DNA of 38,724 bases from Ruminococcus sp. (GTDB taxonomy: Bacteria > Bacillota > Clostridia > Oscillospirales > Ruminococcaceae). Positions within the stretch are counted from its first letter, which is position 1, and each line of letters starts with the position of its first letter. The notes beneath the pieces were generated by a model. The model had not been told where the DNA came from. It worked only from the letters and a program-made list of their open reading frames with translations, and searched no databases. The stretch covers positions 1 to 38,724 of the forward strand of contig JAFTQW010000010.1 in assembly GCA_017462565.1 (NCBI GenBank). The letters run 5' to 3'. Made by a program: the position numbers and the translations under genes. Positions 18,871-27,149 of this stretch are shown here, one piece after another.

Positions 18871-19190
18871 TTGAAAAAATTAGGCACTAACAAAAGAATG
18901 TAAGTTAAAATTGTTAGGAGAACTGATAATTCGATGAGTGGAATGAGGGAGTAACGCTCCGAAACGATCACACTAATACTCTGACTGGCGTTGTGATATA
19001 CAGAAATTGCTGTTGTGCTCCATTTGGGGATTACATCCCTCCGATGTTCCTCCCAAATTGAAAAGTAAGGAAATGGCAAACGAAACGGAGCTTTTCTACA
19101 CATCAGTTTCAAAATAGCCTGTAATTGCGGGCTTTTTGGTGTCCGTCAACGACCTCCATAGAGGATTGAGTTCGTTTGTATTGTGTGTGG
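18871..19190. other. Gap without a recognisable gene
   Basis: A 90-codon minus-strand ORF covers part of this stretch, but it has no ribosome site and a low-complexity composition, so I do not accept it. AGCCTG..CGGGCTTTTT (19116-19137) is a weak plus-strand terminator. The short plus-strand reading MANETELFYTSVSK before it could be the tail of an unknown gene. Confidence 0.4.
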
Positions 19191-19254
19191 AGCAAATAAC
19201 TCAAAATCTGTTATCCGCAAGGGTGTGTGGTTTCGAGTCCCACCACCGGCACCA
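19185..19254 (+). pseudogene. 3' half of a tRNA-Leu (probable attachment-site relic)
   Basis: From ACTCAAAATCTGTT (about 19199) to CACCACCGGCACCA the sequence matches a bacterial tRNA-Leu(CAA) from the anticodon loop to CCA, including the long variable arm (ATCCGCAAGGGT) and the T arm (TTTCGAGTCCC). The 5' half is missing: no GCCGGTG acceptor strand occurs upstream, and the anticodon stem cannot pair. Retention of only the segment downstream of the anticodon loop is what integration into a tRNA gene by a tyrosine recombinase leaves behind. Confidence 0.65.
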
Positions 19255-19312
19255 GATCTTAACAGCTCGTCAACTCTTGATATATCGGGGGGTTCGGACT
19301 TTCCTTTATGCT

Positions 19313-19531
19313 CTAGCTCTTATTTAGTGTCTCTCGCATATCGGCTTTCGGTTTAATTTCCGCTCCGCTTTCAGACAGTACAATAATTCCTTGAACGGCG
19401 TTAGAATTACCGTAGAAAATAGGGTCAGGCTTGTGCTGAGACGATTTCAAAAATACAGCTTTTGCAAGTGTTTTGGCAAGTCGTGCAGTCACTTCGCTTG
19501 CCGAAAAATATGCGATTAAATTATTACTCAT
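19313..19531 (-). pseudogene. Broken flavodoxin gene
   Basis: The minus-strand frame begins MSNNLIAYFSASEVTARLAK and then TLAKA, the FMN-phosphate loop end of a flavodoxin (..YFSASG.T...A..LA). After residue ~26 the family sequence continues only in another frame (CIFEIVSAQA). The rest of the ORF (IIVLSESGAEIKPKADM..) is unlike a flavodoxin. A normal protein would be ~150-170 residues. It stands 14 nt downstream of tetR in the same direction and was probably the third gene of a dxs-tetR-flavodoxin unit. Confidence 0.6.
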
Positions 19532-19545
19532 GATAAATTCCTACA

Positions 19546-20160
19546 TTATGCTAAAATTTTCTTCAAGAAACGATATGTGATCTCATAAACGGAAATCGCA
19601 TGATACGCAATCCCCACCTCGTCCATAGCCCGTTTCTGATTATCTGTGGGAGTGGTGTAGGGGTAAATTCCATAGGTAAAAGGGAAGAAAGCATACTGTA
19701 TCAATTCCGGTTTCTCCTTGTTGTTCGGCAGAAATTTTGTGACGCACTCCACCATAGCTTCCATCGCCCTTTTGAATGCAATCTTAAACTCTTTCAGACA
19801 ATCAAGGGAACTTTTGTCCTCAATTTCGTAGAGGTTCATTGCCGAAATTTTCAGCATTGTAATTCTTTTCTCAAGCGTTTTCGCAACTTTATCGGCAAGT
19901 TCGTCGACTGAAAGCGTTTCATTGCTGGTAATAATTTCCGTCACGTCGTCAGCCCAATCGCTGTATTCTCTTGTAAGAAGTCCGAGAAAGATTTCTTCTT
20001 TGGTCTGAAAGTAGTTGTAAATCGACGGACGAGAGAAGCTTGTAACTTCTCCGATGTCCTTTATTGTGATTTCCTGAAAATTCTTTGTTTTGTAAAGCGC
20101 ATCGCAGGCGTTTATGATCTCCTCCCTGCGGTTTTCAGCCTTTTCGCTGATTTTTGACAT
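19546..20160 (-). CDS. TetR/AcrR-family regulator
   Basis: The 204-residue protein has the TetR helix-turn-helix at about residues 27-57 (ITIKDIGEVTSFSRPSIYNYF, then QTKEEIFLGLL). A helical ligand-binding domain follows (about 60-204). The gene starts 15 nt after dxs. Two palindromes of the TetR type (TGACNCTGTGTCA) cover the dxs promoter at 22179-22236, so the simplest model is autorepression of the dxs-tetR operon. The effector is unknown. Confidence 0.93.
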   Translation of the reverse strand: MSKISEKAENRREEIINACDALYKTKNFQEITIKDIGEVTSFSRPSIYNYFQTKEEIFLGLLTREYSDWADDVTEIITSNETLSVDELADKVAKTLEKRITMLKISAMNLYEIEDKSSLDCLKEFKIAFKRAMEAMVECVTKFLPNNKEKPELIQYAFFPFTYGIYPYTTPTDNQKRAMDEVGIAYHAISVYEITYRFLKKILA

Positions 20161-20174
20161 ATTATCCTCTTTTC

Positions 20175-21926
20175 TCAGATCGAATGCTTGATATATTCCA
20201 CAAGCTTATCGACGCTTATGCCATGTTCTGCAAGGAGTTCATCCGCATTAAAATCAGTATGGAACTTCTTTGAAAGTCCGAAGTTTTTCACCTTGATGCT
20301 GCTGTCACCGTAGAAGCCTGCGACACGTTGACCGAAACCGCCGTCAACCTCGCCGTCTTCAAGAGTTATAACAAGCTTGTGGTTTGCTTTAAGACTTTCC
20401 AGCAACTCTTCATCCAGTCCTGTCAGGAATTTGGGATTGATGACTGTGATATTTTCTCCTGTCTGTTTTTTGTACTCATCGGCAACATTTTTGGCAAGTC
20501 CGAACAAACTGCCCACTCCAATAATTGCTGCATAACTGCCCTTAACAGCTATCTGCGACTTGTTGAGGACAGAATAATCTGTTGTATCTTCAATTCCTGT
20601 TTTAGGAAGGTATGCAGGCACACGGATACCGACAGGGTGATTTTTCTGAGTCGTTGCAAACTTAAACATCTGCATATATTCTTCTCTGCTTGTGGGAGCA
20701 AGATAAATAAGATTCGGAACGTGCGAGAAGAACTGAATGTCGCAAAGTGCAATATGTGTATTTGAGTTCATTCCGTAAACGCCAGGCATAAGAACAAGGA
20801 ATGTTGCAGGAGTATCGTTCAGACAGAGGTCATGTGAAAGCTGGTCGTAGGTTCTCTGGAAAAATGGGGCGAATGTGCCGAAAACAGGTGTTCCGCCGTT
20901 CTTTGCAATACCGCTTATCATTGCCATAGCATTTTCCTCAGCAATGCCCACATCAATGAATTGTCCACGCTTTACGTATTCGGGACGGACGTTTTCGGTA
21001 AAGCCAAGTCCCATAGGAGTAGCTGCATTAAGTACAACTGCCTTTTCGTTTGTGTCAAGAAGTTTCTTCAGACTTTCAAATACAGGGTCAGAATCATTTT
21101 CACCGCCGTAGTTTCTTGAACCGTCCTCAGCATTGAACGGACCGCCTGCGTGCCATGCCTCTCTGTCGGATTCGGCGTATGCAAGTCCCCTGCCCTTGAT
21201 CGTGTGAACGTGAACAACGATAGGGTGCTGAATATCTTTTACACTGCTGAAAATCTCAATAAGCTTTTCAATATTATGACCGTCGTCGAGGTACTTGTAG
21301 TCAAGACCAAAAGACTTGAAGATATTGTTTTCGCTCTCACCGTTGCTTTCACGAAGTGCTTTCAGTGACTTGTAAAGTCCGCCGTGATTTTCAGCGATAC
21401 TCTGGTCGTTATCATTAACTATGATAATGAGGTTTTTGTCATATTCGCCTGCATAATCAAGCGCTTCGAGAGCCTCGCCACCTGAAAGTGAGCCGTCGCC
21501 AATAACTGCTATGATATTTTCGCATCCACCTGTTCTGTCACGTCCCACAGCAAGACCTGCTGCCAGTGAAACAGAAGTTGAAGTATGACCGACTGTAAAA
21601 AAATCATGCTCGCTTTCAAGCGGATTTGTATAGCCTGTTACGTCATCGTAATGCTCAGGATACAGAAAAGCGTCGGCTCTGCCTGTAAGCATCTTGTGCG
21701 GATAGCACTGATGTGAAACATCATAAATTATTTTATCTTTCGGCGAATCAAAAACATAGTGAAGCGCTACTGTCATTTCGATCATGCCGAGATTAGGTCC
21801 TATATGTCCGCCGTGTTCGCTGAGTTTCTTGATTAAAGCCGTTCTCATTTCATCAGCAAGTGTGCGAAGTTCAGGAATTGAAAGTTTTTTTACATCTGCG
21901 GGAGATATTACGTTTTCCAAGTACAT
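20175..21926 (-). CDS. dxs: 1-Deoxy-D-xylulose-5-phosphate synthase
   Basis: This thiamine-diphosphate enzyme condenses pyruvate and glyceraldehyde 3-phosphate, the first step of the MEP isoprenoid route. It has 583 residues, a little shorter than the usual ~620. Diagnostic motifs are SEHGGHIGPNLG (residues 36-47), DVSHQCYPHKMLTGR (69-83), the diphosphate-binding GDGSLSGG (143-150) with ND(N) further on, and DVGIAEENA holding the catalytic Glu. A transketolase paralogue is less likely given these. The transcript begins ~275 nt upstream, beyond a MITE. Co-transcription with a TetR gene is unusual for dxs and suggests a specialised or second copy. Confidence 0.93.
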   Translation of the reverse strand: MYLENVISPADVKKLSIPELRTLADEMRTALIKKLSEHGGHIGPNLGMIEMTVALHYVFDSPKDKIIYDVSHQCYPHKMLTGRADAFLYPEHYDDVTGYTNPLESEHDFFTVGHTSTSVSLAAGLAVGRDRTGGCENIIAVIGDGSLSGGEALEALDYAGEYDKNLIIIVNDNDQSIAENHGGLYKSLKALRESNGESENNIFKSFGLDYKYLDDGHNIEKLIEIFSSVKDIQHPIVVHVHTIKGRGLAYAESDREAWHAGGPFNAEDGSRNYGGENDSDPVFESLKKLLDTNEKAVVLNAATPMGLGFTENVRPEYVKRGQFIDVGIAEENAMAMISGIAKNGGTPVFGTFAPFFQRTYDQLSHDLCLNDTPATFLVLMPGVYGMNSNTHIALCDIQFFSHVPNLIYLAPTSREEYMQMFKFATTQKNHPVGIRVPAYLPKTGIEDTTDYSVLNKSQIAVKGSYAAIIGVGSLFGLAKNVADEYKKQTGENITVINPKFLTGLDEELLESLKANHKLVITLEDGEVDGGFGQRVAGFYGDSSIKVKNFGLSKKFHTDFNADELLAEHGISVDKLVEYIKHSI

Positions 21927-21972
21927 GATTAGTCTTCCTTTCTGAAATCAAAGTTATAATGATCTTCTTATG

Positions 21973-22139
21973 TTAGAACCTGTCTTTACAAGGTATAGCG
22001 CACGTATTTTCGGCAAACTTTGCCGCTTACTGCGTTAAAAATCCTTGTAAGACTTTAACCTGCCTGTGGATTTTTTCTTGTAATTAACAAAATTATGCTC
22101 GGAAATCCGTACACTAACCTTATGGAGACAGTTTCTTAA
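21973..22139. mobile_element. MITE-like element in the dxs leader
   Basis: The ends TTAGAACCTGTCTTTACAAGG and, on the other strand, TTAAGAAACTGTCTCCATAAGG are imperfect inverted repeats. The next ~35 nt of each arm also match (G-ACG-ATTTYCG..A-TTTTG). At 167 bp with no ORF, it lies between the dxs promoter and gene, so it is transcribed as part of the leader. It shares an internal motif with the 12589 element but has different termini. Confidence 0.65.
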
Positions 22140-22158
22140 ATGTCATTGGATGACATTT
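22138..22158. promoter_or_regulatory. Palindrome in the dxs leader
   Basis: AAATGTCAT, 3 nt (TGG) and ATGACATTT form a perfect 9-bp inverted repeat at the edge of the MITE, downstream of the promoter. It may be a further operator or part of the element boundary. Confidence 0.5.
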
Positions 22159-22178
22159 TCCTTCATTGCCACAGATTC

Positions 22179-22236
22179 TGACGCTGTGTCAATTTTATTG
22201 TAATTGTATTATACACTGTTACTGACACTGTGTCAA
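22179..22236 (-). promoter_or_regulatory. dxs-tetR promoter with two TetR-type operators
   Basis: On the minus strand TTGACA (22231-22236), 17 nt and TATAAT (22208-22213) form a consensus promoter. The -35 lies inside the perfect palindrome TGACAC-T-GTGTCA (22223-22235). A near-identical TGACGCTGTGTCA lies at 22179-22191, just past the start site, 44 bp away. Two such sites flanking a promoter are typical of TetR-family repression, and a tetR gene is in the operon. Confidence 0.8.
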
Positions 22237-22313
22237 TAGTTGCTTGAATATTTCTTTGTGAAAGTTTAATGAAATATAAGATAGATGAGAAAATAAACAA
22301 ATAAGAGTAGGAT

Positions 22314-22369
22314 TTAACATACAATTTACATACAGATGATTTCAGACTTTACATGAAAAGCGGTATACT
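22314..22369 (+). promoter_or_regulatory. Pho-box-like array and pstS promoter
   Basis: TTAACA (22314), TTTACA (22325), ATGATT (22336) and CTTTAC (22347) begin at exact 11-bp intervals, the arrangement of Gram-positive PhoP boxes (TT-A-A repeats). TATACT (22364-22369) serves as -10 with only a weak -35, as expected for an activator-dependent promoter. The pstS ATG is 50 nt further on. Confidence 0.75.
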
Positions 22370-22419
22370 GAATATGCTGAAAGGCAAAGAAAATTATCAA
22401 TTCTGAAAGGAAAATCAGT

Positions 22420-23238
22420 ATGATGAAAACAACAAAAATTTTGGGAAGTGTTATGATTGTGGCAGTTCTTGCCATGGGAGCAATGACAGGCTGCGGCGAC
22501 AATTCGCAAAAAACAGTATCCACGGACGGTTCAACTTCTATGGAAAAGGTGATAGGATATCTGAGTGAAGCTTACATGGAGAATCATTCAGATGTGAAAG
22601 TTACATACAATCCGACAGGTTCGGGAGCAGGCATTCAGGCGGTACAGGAAGGACGCTGTGATATCGGTCTTGCAAGCCGTAATCTCAAAGACGATGAAAA
22701 GGCAGATCTTAACGAAACGGTTGTTGCCATTGACGGTATTGCTGTTATTGTTAATTCTGAAAATCCTGTTGCTGATTTAACAGTTGAACAAATTGCAAAG
22801 GTCTACACGGGAGAAATTACAAATTGGCAGGAAGTCGGCGGCGAAGATGCACCCATTGTATGCATCGGAAGAGAAGCAGCATCCGGTACTCGTGACGGAT
22901 TTGAATCTATAACAGGAACAGCCGACAAATGTAAATATGCGCAGGAACTCACGTCAACGGGCGACGTGGTGCAGACAGTATCTTCCAATCCGAATGCAAT
23001 CGGTTATGCTTCTCTGGCATCGGTCAGCGATAAGGTGCAGACGATCAGTGTAGAGGGAGTTATGCCGACTGAAGAAACAATTCTTAGCGGCAATTATAAA
23101 ATTCAGCGTAATTTTATACTTGTAACGAAAAAAGATAAAGAATTGACCGGTTCAGCGAAAGATTTCTTTGATTTTTGCATGAGCAGCGAGGCTGACGAGT
23201 ATATAACAAAGGCAGGTGCAGTTCCCGTTGCAAAGTAA
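22420..23238 (+). CDS. pstS: Phosphate ABC transporter, substrate-binding lipoprotein
   Basis: This protein captures phosphate outside the cell for PstCAB. It has 272 residues with a lipoprotein signal (hydrophobic stretch, then MTGC, lipidated Cys25). The mature part begins TVSTDGSTSMEKVI and contains YNPTGSGAGIQA and GREAASGTRD, the phosphate-coordinating loops. These are all standard for PstS. GAAAGG precedes two adjacent ATGs. It is the first gene of the pst operon behind a Pho-box-like array. Confidence 0.96.
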   Translation: MMKTTKILGSVMIVAVLAMGAMTGCGDNSQKTVSTDGSTSMEKVIGYLSEAYMENHSDVKVTYNPTGSGAGIQAVQEGRCDIGLASRNLKDDEKADLNETVVAIDGIAVIVNSENPVADLTVEQIAKVYTGEITNWQEVGGEDAPIVCIGREAASGTRDGFESITGTADKCKYAQELTSTGDVVQTVSSNPNAIGYASLASVSDKVQTISVEGVMPTEETILSGNYKIQRNFILVTKKDKELTGSAKDFFDFCMSSEADEYITKAGAVPVAK

Positions 23239-23275
23239 AGTATTGAATCTGACGCAGAAGAAGGAAGCTGCTAAT

Positions 23276-24151
23276 ATGGAAAAATTAAAAAAGCTCTCAG
23301 GATTACTTGAAAAAAGCATGAATGTGATATTTACCGTATGCGGCTTTCTTGCTGTGGCATTTGTGCTGGTGATCACGATATTTTTGGTTGTTTCAGGAAC
23401 CCCTGCAATCGGAGAAATTGGTCTGACAAATTTTCTTTTCGGCACAAAATGGGCATCTACAGCTGCTACGCCGTCTTATGGAATACTTCCGTTTATCCTA
23501 ACGTCTGTTTATGGTACGTTCGGAGCAATTCTGATAGGCGTTCCGCTGGGGATTTTATGTGCGGTATTTCTTGCTAAGATAGTCGGAAAACGAACATCGT
23601 CCTTGGTGAGCGGTGCGGTCAGTCTGATGTCAGGGATTCCCTCTGTGGTGTACGGACTTGTGGGAATGATCATTATTGTTCCGGCGGTTCGTGAATTTTT
23701 CGGACTTCCGGACGGTGCAAATCTGTTCTCGGCAATTCTGGTTCTTGCAATTATGATATTGCCGTCGGTCATCTCCGTATCTGAAACGGCAATCCGTGCA
23801 GTACCTAAGGAATATGAAGAAGCATCTTTAGCACTGGGAGCAACAAAAACTGAAACGATTTTCAAAGTGACATTGCCTGCTGCAAAAAGCGGAATTCTCG
23901 CATCGGTGGTACTTGGAATAGGAAGGGCGATCGGCGAGGCAATGGCAGTCATGATGGTAGCAGGAAACGTTGCAAATATGCCCGGACTATTCAAAAGCGT
24001 CCGCTTTCTTACAACGGCGGTTGCAAGCGAGATGTCCTATTCATCAGGATTGCAAAGACAGGCACTATTTTCCGTAGCTTTAGTATTGTTTGTATTTATT
24101 CTGGGCATCAATCTTGTACTGAATCTGATCGTGAAAAAGAACAGGAAGTGA
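23276..24151 (+). CDS. pstC: Phosphate ABC transporter permease PstC
   Basis: One of two membrane subunits of the high-affinity phosphate importer. The ATG at 23276 (AAGGAAG site) gives 291 residues; a longer frame starting inside pstS has no site. About six membrane helices are visible. The EAA loop contacting PstB is EEASLALGATKTETIFKVTLP. SGIPSVVYGLVGM is the helix motif shared by PstC and PstA. It lies 37 nt after pstS. Confidence 0.95.
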   Translation: MEKLKKLSGLLEKSMNVIFTVCGFLAVAFVLVITIFLVVSGTPAIGEIGLTNFLFGTKWASTAATPSYGILPFILTSVYGTFGAILIGVPLGILCAVFLAKIVGKRTSSLVSGAVSLMSGIPSVVYGLVGMIIIVPAVREFFGLPDGANLFSAILVLAIMILPSVISVSETAIRAVPKEYEEASLALGATKTETIFKVTLPAAKSGILASVVLGIGRAIGEAMAVMMVAGNVANMPGLFKSVRFLTTAVASEMSYSSGLQRQALFSVALVLFVFILGINLVLNLIVKKNRK

Positions 24152-24155
24152 TGAT

Positions 24156-25013
24156 ATGAACGAAGAAATTGCAAAGTCCCGAAAAATAAAATGCGTTATT
24201 TTAAACATCCTGATATGGGCGGCAGCCGGTATTATATGTCTTGCATTATTGGGAATTATTCTATGTATTCTTTTGAGAGGTCTGCCCCATATTTCGTTGC
24301 ATTTATTGACTTCAAAGCCAAGTCTGCTAAATGACACAACGGGAATCCTCCCTAATATTCTGAATACGCTGTACATTATTCTGATGACACTTGTGATTGT
24401 TCTTCCACTTGGCGTTGGAGCTGCAATTTATCTGAATGAATATGCCAGAAATAAAAAAGCGGTTCACTTAATAGAACTGGCAATTGAGACGCTTGCAGGC
24501 ATTCCGTCAATCATCTACGGACTTGTGGGAATGCTGATATTCGTGCAGTTCTGTTCTCTCGGAACAAGCCTGATCGCAGGAGCTTTGACGCTTGTTATCA
24601 TGACTTTGCCGACGATTATCCGAACAACGCAGGAAAGCCTGAAAACTGTTCCGGACAGTTACCGTGAGGGCGGTCTTGCGCTGGGTGCAGGAAAATGGTA
24701 CATGATAAGAACCTGCGTTTTGCCGTCGGCAGTTGACGGAATTGTTACAGGCTGTATTTTATCAGTGGGCAGAATCGTGGGCGAAAGTGCGGCATTGCTC
24801 TTTACGGCAGGCATGGCAAACGAAGTTTTAGGAATATTTGAAGCGGTTACTCCCGGAAAAGCAGGCTCAACGCTGACAGTTTCTCTGTATATGTACGCCA
24901 AGGAACGTGGTGATTTTGATACTGCGTTTGCTATTGCGGCAGTGCTTCTGATATTGACTTTACTGCTGAATATATTGGCAAAATTTGCTGCAAAGAAGCT
25001 AAAGAAAGGCTGA
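24156..25013 (+). CDS. pstA: Phosphate ABC transporter permease PstA
   Basis: The second permease subunit has 285 residues and about six helices. [16 protein letters not shown] repeats the PstC motif, and the EAA loop is [21 protein letters not shown]. The ATG is 4 nt after the pstC stop and has AGGAAGTGA upstream, so it is translationally coupled. The C-terminal KKLKKG is a short cytoplasmic tail. Confidence 0.95.
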   Translation: MNEEIAKSRKIKCVILNILIWAAAGIICLALLGIILCILLRGLPHISLHLLTSKPSLLNDTTGILPNILNTLYIILMTLVIVLPLGVGAAIYLNEYARNKKAVHLIELAIETLAGIPSIIYGLVGMLIFVQFCSLGTSLIAGALTLVIMTLPTIIRTTQESLKTVPDSYREGGLALGAGKWYMIRTCVLPSAVDGIVTGCILSVGRIVGESAALLFTAGMANEVLGIFEAVTPGKAGSTLTVSLYMYAKERGDFDTAFAIAAVLLILTLLLNILAKFAAKKLKKG

Positions 25014-25018
25014 TAAAA

Positions 25019-25774
25019 ATGAAAGAAAATATCATGGAAGCAAAAAATATGAATCTCTGGTACGGAGCAAATCACGCTCTGAAAAACATCAATATTGCCC
25101 TGCCGGAAAGACAAATTACAGCATTAATAGGTCCATCCGGCTGCGGAAAATCCACATTTCTGAAATCCCTTAACCGTATGAATGACCTTGTGGAGGGTTG
25201 CCGCATTGAAGGCGAGATTACGTTTGACGGTGTTGATATCTATAAAAATTATAATGTCAATATTCTCCGGAAACGTGTGGGAATGGTGTTTCAGAAACCT
25301 AATCCGTTCCCTATGAGCATTTATGATAACATCGCCTATGGTCCTCGGATTCATGGAATCAAATCAAAAGTAAAGCTGGACGAAATTGTAGAGGATTCTT
25401 TGCGTAAAGCTGCGATATGGGACGAGTGCAAGGACAGACTGAAAAAAAGCGCACTTGGAATGAGCGGCGGTCAGCAGCAGAGACTTTGCATTGCACGTGC
25501 TCTTGCAGTAGAGCCGGAAATTCTTCTGATGGACGAACCAACTTCTGCACTTGATCCGATCTCTACCTCGAAAATTGAGGATTTAGCCGTTGAACTGCGT
25601 GAAAAGTATACGATTATTATGGTAACGCACAATATGCAGCAGGCGGCAAGAATTGCGGATAAGACAGCGTTTTTCCTGTTGGGTGAAGTTGTGGAATTTG
25701 ACGGCACGGACAAAATGTTCTCTACTCCGTCTGATAAGCGTACAGAAGATTATATTACAGGGAGGTTTGGGTGA
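25019..25774 (+). CDS. pstB: Phosphate ABC transporter ATP-binding protein
   Basis: This ATPase drives phosphate import, with 251 residues. Walker A is GPSGCGKST (about 38-46), the Q-loop is [13 protein letters not shown], the signature is [15 protein letters not shown], Walker B is [12 protein letters not shown] and the H-loop is MVTHNM. All are intact. The [14 protein letters not shown] segment is characteristic of PstB rather than other importers. It starts 5 nt after pstA and ends two bases before phoU. Confidence 0.97.
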   Translation: MKENIMEAKNMNLWYGANHALKNINIALPERQITALIGPSGCGKSTFLKSLNRMNDLVEGCRIEGEITFDGVDIYKNYNVNILRKRVGMVFQKPNPFPMSIYDNIAYGPRIHGIKSKVKLDEIVEDSLRKAAIWDECKDRLKKSALGMSGGQQQRLCIARALAVEPEILLMDEPTSALDPISTSKIEDLAVELREKYTIIMVTHNMQQAARIADKTAFFLLGEVVEFDGTDKMFSTPSDKRTEDYITGRFG

Positions 25775-25775
25775 T

Positions 25776-26420
25776 ATGAGAAATCGTTTTGACGAACAGC
25801 TTTTACAGCTGAATAACGAACTTATCAGAATGGGCGCTTTGTGCGAGGAGGCAATTGCTTATGCGGTAAAATATCTGACAGACCGTGACGCAGAAATGAG
25901 AGAAAATGCCATTGACGCTGAAAAAAAGATTGACCGTAAGGAACGTGAAATCGAATCCCACTGCATGAAACTGCTGATGCATCAGCAGCCTGTTGCTACA
26001 GATTTTCGTCTGATTGCTTCTGCATTGAAAATGATTTCCGACATGGAGCGTATCGGCGATCAAGCGGAGGATATTGCGGAAATTTCTGAATATGTACATC
26101 TTTCTGATCTTAGTTCCAGAGTGCATATTACAGATATGGCAGAAGCAGTAATACACATGGTGAATAACAGCATTGATTCATTTGTAAAAAAAGACCTTGA
26201 TATTGCTTACTCAGTTATCACTATGGATGATACGGTTGATGAAATTTTCTTAAAAGTCAAAAAAGAACTGATAGAAGCAGTTCAGAATGGTCATGATGAT
26301 GCGGAATCTCTTATAGACATTTTAATGATTGCAAAGTATTTTGAGCGTATTGGCGATCATGCTGAAAATATTGCGGAATGGGTCATTTATTCCATTACAG
26401 GAAAGCATAAAACAACTTGA
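25776..26420 (+). CDS. phoU: Phosphate-signalling regulator PhoU
   Basis: PhoU links Pst transport activity to the PhoR kinase and represses the regulon when phosphate is plentiful. The ATG at 25776 (GGAGG 9 nt upstream) gives 214 residues; the open frame extends into pstB but has no start there. Two three-helix PhoU repeats each carry the metal-ligand motif: DMERIGDQAEDIAE (about 90-103) and YFERIGDHAENIAE (about 190-203). Confidence 0.95.
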   Translation: MRNRFDEQLLQLNNELIRMGALCEEAIAYAVKYLTDRDAEMRENAIDAEKKIDRKEREIESHCMKLLMHQQPVATDFRLIASALKMISDMERIGDQAEDIAEISEYVHLSDLSSRVHITDMAEAVIHMVNNSIDSFVKKDLDIAYSVITMDDTVDEIFLKVKKELIEAVQNGHDDAESLIDILMIAKYFERIGDHAENIAEWVIYSITGKHKTT

Positions 26421-26445
26421 ATTCAAATTTAATATGATGTATAAT
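26417..26445 (+). promoter_or_regulatory. Internal promoter for phoP-phoR
   Basis: TTGAAT (26417-26422), 17 nt and TATAAT (26440-26445) overlap the end of phoU. This could supply basal transcription of the two-component genes independent of the pst promoter. Confidence 0.65.
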
Positions 26446-26465
26446 TAGTTTGCGGAGGTGTTGAA

Positions 26466-27149
26466 ATGGAGAATATATATGTTCTTGAAGATGATGATAA
26501 TATTCGCAAGCTTGTTTGCTATGCACTTGTGAAAGAAGGTTACTGTGTAAAAGGCTTTCCGCTCCCAAGCGAGTTTTATTCAGTGTATGAACAGCAAAAG
26601 CCTGATTTGATTCTGCTTGACATTATGCTTCCGGAAGAGGACGGCATTTCTATCCTGAAAAAAATCTGCTGCGATAACGAGAATGTACGTATCATTATGA
26701 TGACGGCAAAAGACAGTGAAATTGATAAAGTGACCGGGCTGGATCTGGGTGCAGATGATTATATTGCAAAGCCCTTTGGCATTACGGAACTGATTTCAAG
26801 AGTTCGTGCCGTTCTCAGACGTGGAGAAAAAAGAAATGCTGCCAAGGAGAAAATATATCATATTGGCGAGTTGTTTGTAGATGCTGAATGTCACATTGTA
26901 AAAGTTAACGGGCAGATCGTTTCGCTCTCTTATAAAGAGTATAACCTGTTGGCAGAATTAATTAAAGCAAACGGAAAGGTTCTGACTCGTGAAGTACTTT
27001 TTGCAAAGATATGGGGTGAGTATTACGGAGAATCCAGAACCCTTGACGTTCATATCCGCAATCTTCGCAAAAAACTTGGAACAGCAGGAAAATATATTCG
27101 GACGGTAAAAAATATCGGCTATCGAATAGGCGGTGAAAGTGATGCATAA
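26466..27149 (+). CDS. phoP: Phosphate-regulon response regulator
   Basis: The OmpR/PhoB-type regulator has 227 residues. The receiver domain (1-120) carries the acidic pocket EDDD (8-11), phosphoacceptor D52 (LILLDIMLP), the MMTAKD switch and AKPFG. The winged-helix domain (about 130-227) has the usual ELIKANGKVLTREVLFAKIW and DVHIRNLRKKLG. A GCGGAGG site precedes the ATG. Position after phoU and before phoR supports the phosphate role (PhoP/PhoB). Confidence 0.93.
   Translation: MENIYVLEDDDNIRKLVCYALVKEGYCVKGFPLPSEFYSVYEQQKPDLILLDIMLPEEDGISILKKICCDNENVRIIMMTAKDSEIDKVTGLDLGADDYIAKPFGITELISRVRAVLRRGEKRNAAKEKIYHIGELFVDAECHIVKVNGQIVSLSYKEYNLLAELIKANGKVLTREVLFAKIWGEYYGESRTLDVHIRNLRKKLGTAGKYIRTVKNIGYRIGGESDA

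Noticed and set aside
18840-19112. Minus-strand 90-codon ORF
   Set aside because: It has no ribosome site, overlaps the ABC-F relic, and contains low-similarity hydrophobic sequence.
19185-19254. Functional tRNA-Leu gene
   Set aside because: The acceptor 5' strand and D arm are absent and the anticodon stem cannot pair; only the 3' half is present.
20328-20765. Plus-strand 145-codon ORF
   Set aside because: It is antisense to dxs with no ribosome site.
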